Positions 13,088 through 13,488 of a DNA stretch of 13,488 bases are shown piece after piece. The notes under the pieces were generated by a model that saw only the letters and a program-made list of their open reading frames with translations, was not told the origin of the DNA and searched no databases. The stretch comes from Rickettsiales bacterium (GTDB lineage: Bacteria; Pseudomonadota; Alphaproteobacteria; Rickettsiales; UBA8987): contig JAHDHN010000024.1 in the NCBI GenBank assembly GCA_020631295.1, positions 1 to 13,488 of the forward strand. Direction: 5' to 3'. Every line of letters starts with the position of its first letter. Within the stretch, counting starts at the first letter, position 1. Made by a program: the position numbers and the translations under genes.

Positions 13088-13488
13088 GTTGCTATATTTT
13101 CCTTTTTCTTATTACATGCTGGCAGTGCTGCTGTTTGCCATAGGGTTGTTGGCGCTATATTCTGCATCTGGCGGTGAGGCAGAGCCTTGGGTAAACGGCC
13201 AAGTGCAAAAATTTATGCTGGGCAGCATTGGCATGTTTGTTTGTGCTTTTTTACCGCTGCGTTTTTGGTTTCATATGAGCTTTCCCATCTTCATTGCTGG
13301 GCTTGGGTTGCTGGTGCTGGTGAAGTTGGTGGGCGTGGAAGGTGGCTTGGGTGCGCAGCGCTGGCTGAATATTGGCGGGTTTCAGTTTCAGCCTTCAGAA
13401 TTTATGAAAATTGGCATCGTGCTGGCTCTGGCGCGCTATTTCCATACCATTCATGTAAGTGCGCTGCCCTTGTTTCGTACGCTTATTG
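13080..13488 (+). CDS. rodA: RodA (MrdB) peptidoglycan polymerase, N-terminal part
   Basis: An open frame of 136 codons runs off the right edge. RodA is the SEDS-family glycosyltransferase of the elongasome, polymerising lipid II together with PBP2. The sequence shows a first membrane helix (about residues 11-28) ending in LYSASGG, two more hydrophobic helices (about 49-63 and 68-84), then GAQRWLNIGGFQFQPSEFMK (about 93-112). This last block is the family's signature, with the conserved QPSE. ATGGGTAA overlaps the ribA stop by 8 nt, pointing to translational coupling; a second in-frame ATG lies 12 codons later. The C-terminal two thirds, including the catalytic Asp loop, are outside the window. 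RodA is preferred over FtsW because of the short N-terminus and the YSASGG and LNIGGFQFQPSE forms. Confidence 0.88.
   Translation, partial: MGKLLYFPFSYYMLAVLLFAIGLLALYSASGGEAEPWVNGQVQKFMLGSIGMFVCAFLPLRFWFHMSFPIFIAGLGLLVLVKLVGVEGGLGAQRWLNIGGFQFQPSEFMKIGIVLALARYFHTIHVSALPLFRTLI

Overview
The window looks like the chromosome of an alphaproteobacterium of moderate-to-low GC. The pointers are the block rseP-bamA-skp-lpxD-fabZ-lpxA, a RibA with a long degenerate N-terminal domain, an IalB-family secreted protein, an RseP with a single PDZ domain, and small palindromic repeats of the style known from Rickettsiales genomes. The species cannot be fixed from the sequence; a Rickettsiales, Holosporales or Micavibrio-like lineage, possibly from a metagenome, would fit.

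Layout. Positions 1-125 are the last 40 codons of an IS1595/ISXO2-like transposase, followed by a strong palindrome (175-208). Next come a PhnP-like metallo-beta-lactamase-fold hydrolase (301-1071, +), a palindromic repeat (1086-1316), and convergent truA (1332-2093, -). A hairpin-rich intergenic region (2094-2407) leads into the envelope-biogenesis cluster on the + strand: rseP, bamA, skp, lpxD, fabZ, lpxA (2408-8804). Here a site-2 protease, the outer-membrane protein assembly pore, its periplasmic chaperone, and two acyltransferases plus a dehydratase for lipid A and fatty-acid synthesis are read together. The cluster ends in a 349-nt gene-free stretch (8805-9153) filled by a composite nested palindromic repeat, instead of the lpxI/lpxB genes often found next. 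On the far side lies a PilB/GspE-type ATPase (9154-10914, -), divergent from a secreted Cu/Zn superoxide dismutase (sodC). sodC converges on an IalB-family secreted protein, which is divergent from ribA. ribA overlaps by 8 nt the start of rodA, which runs off the window edge.

The coding content is mostly housekeeping. The unusual material is between the genes. Several intergenic repeats are built from paired hairpins whose stem sequences differ between copies while loop sequences stay constant (TTTAT in the first hairpin, TC(A/G)AG in the second). The copy after lpxA carries secondary insertions placed inside both hairpin loops, plus a third palindromic insertion with inverted-repeat ends in the linker. 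One inserted 27-nt module recurs almost unchanged in another repeat nearly 8 kb away. I see no CRISPR array, tRNA, rRNA, toxin-antitoxin pair, defence cassette or secondary-metabolite cluster, and no multi-gene system that I would call undescribed. The nested mobile palindromes are the best candidate for something new.
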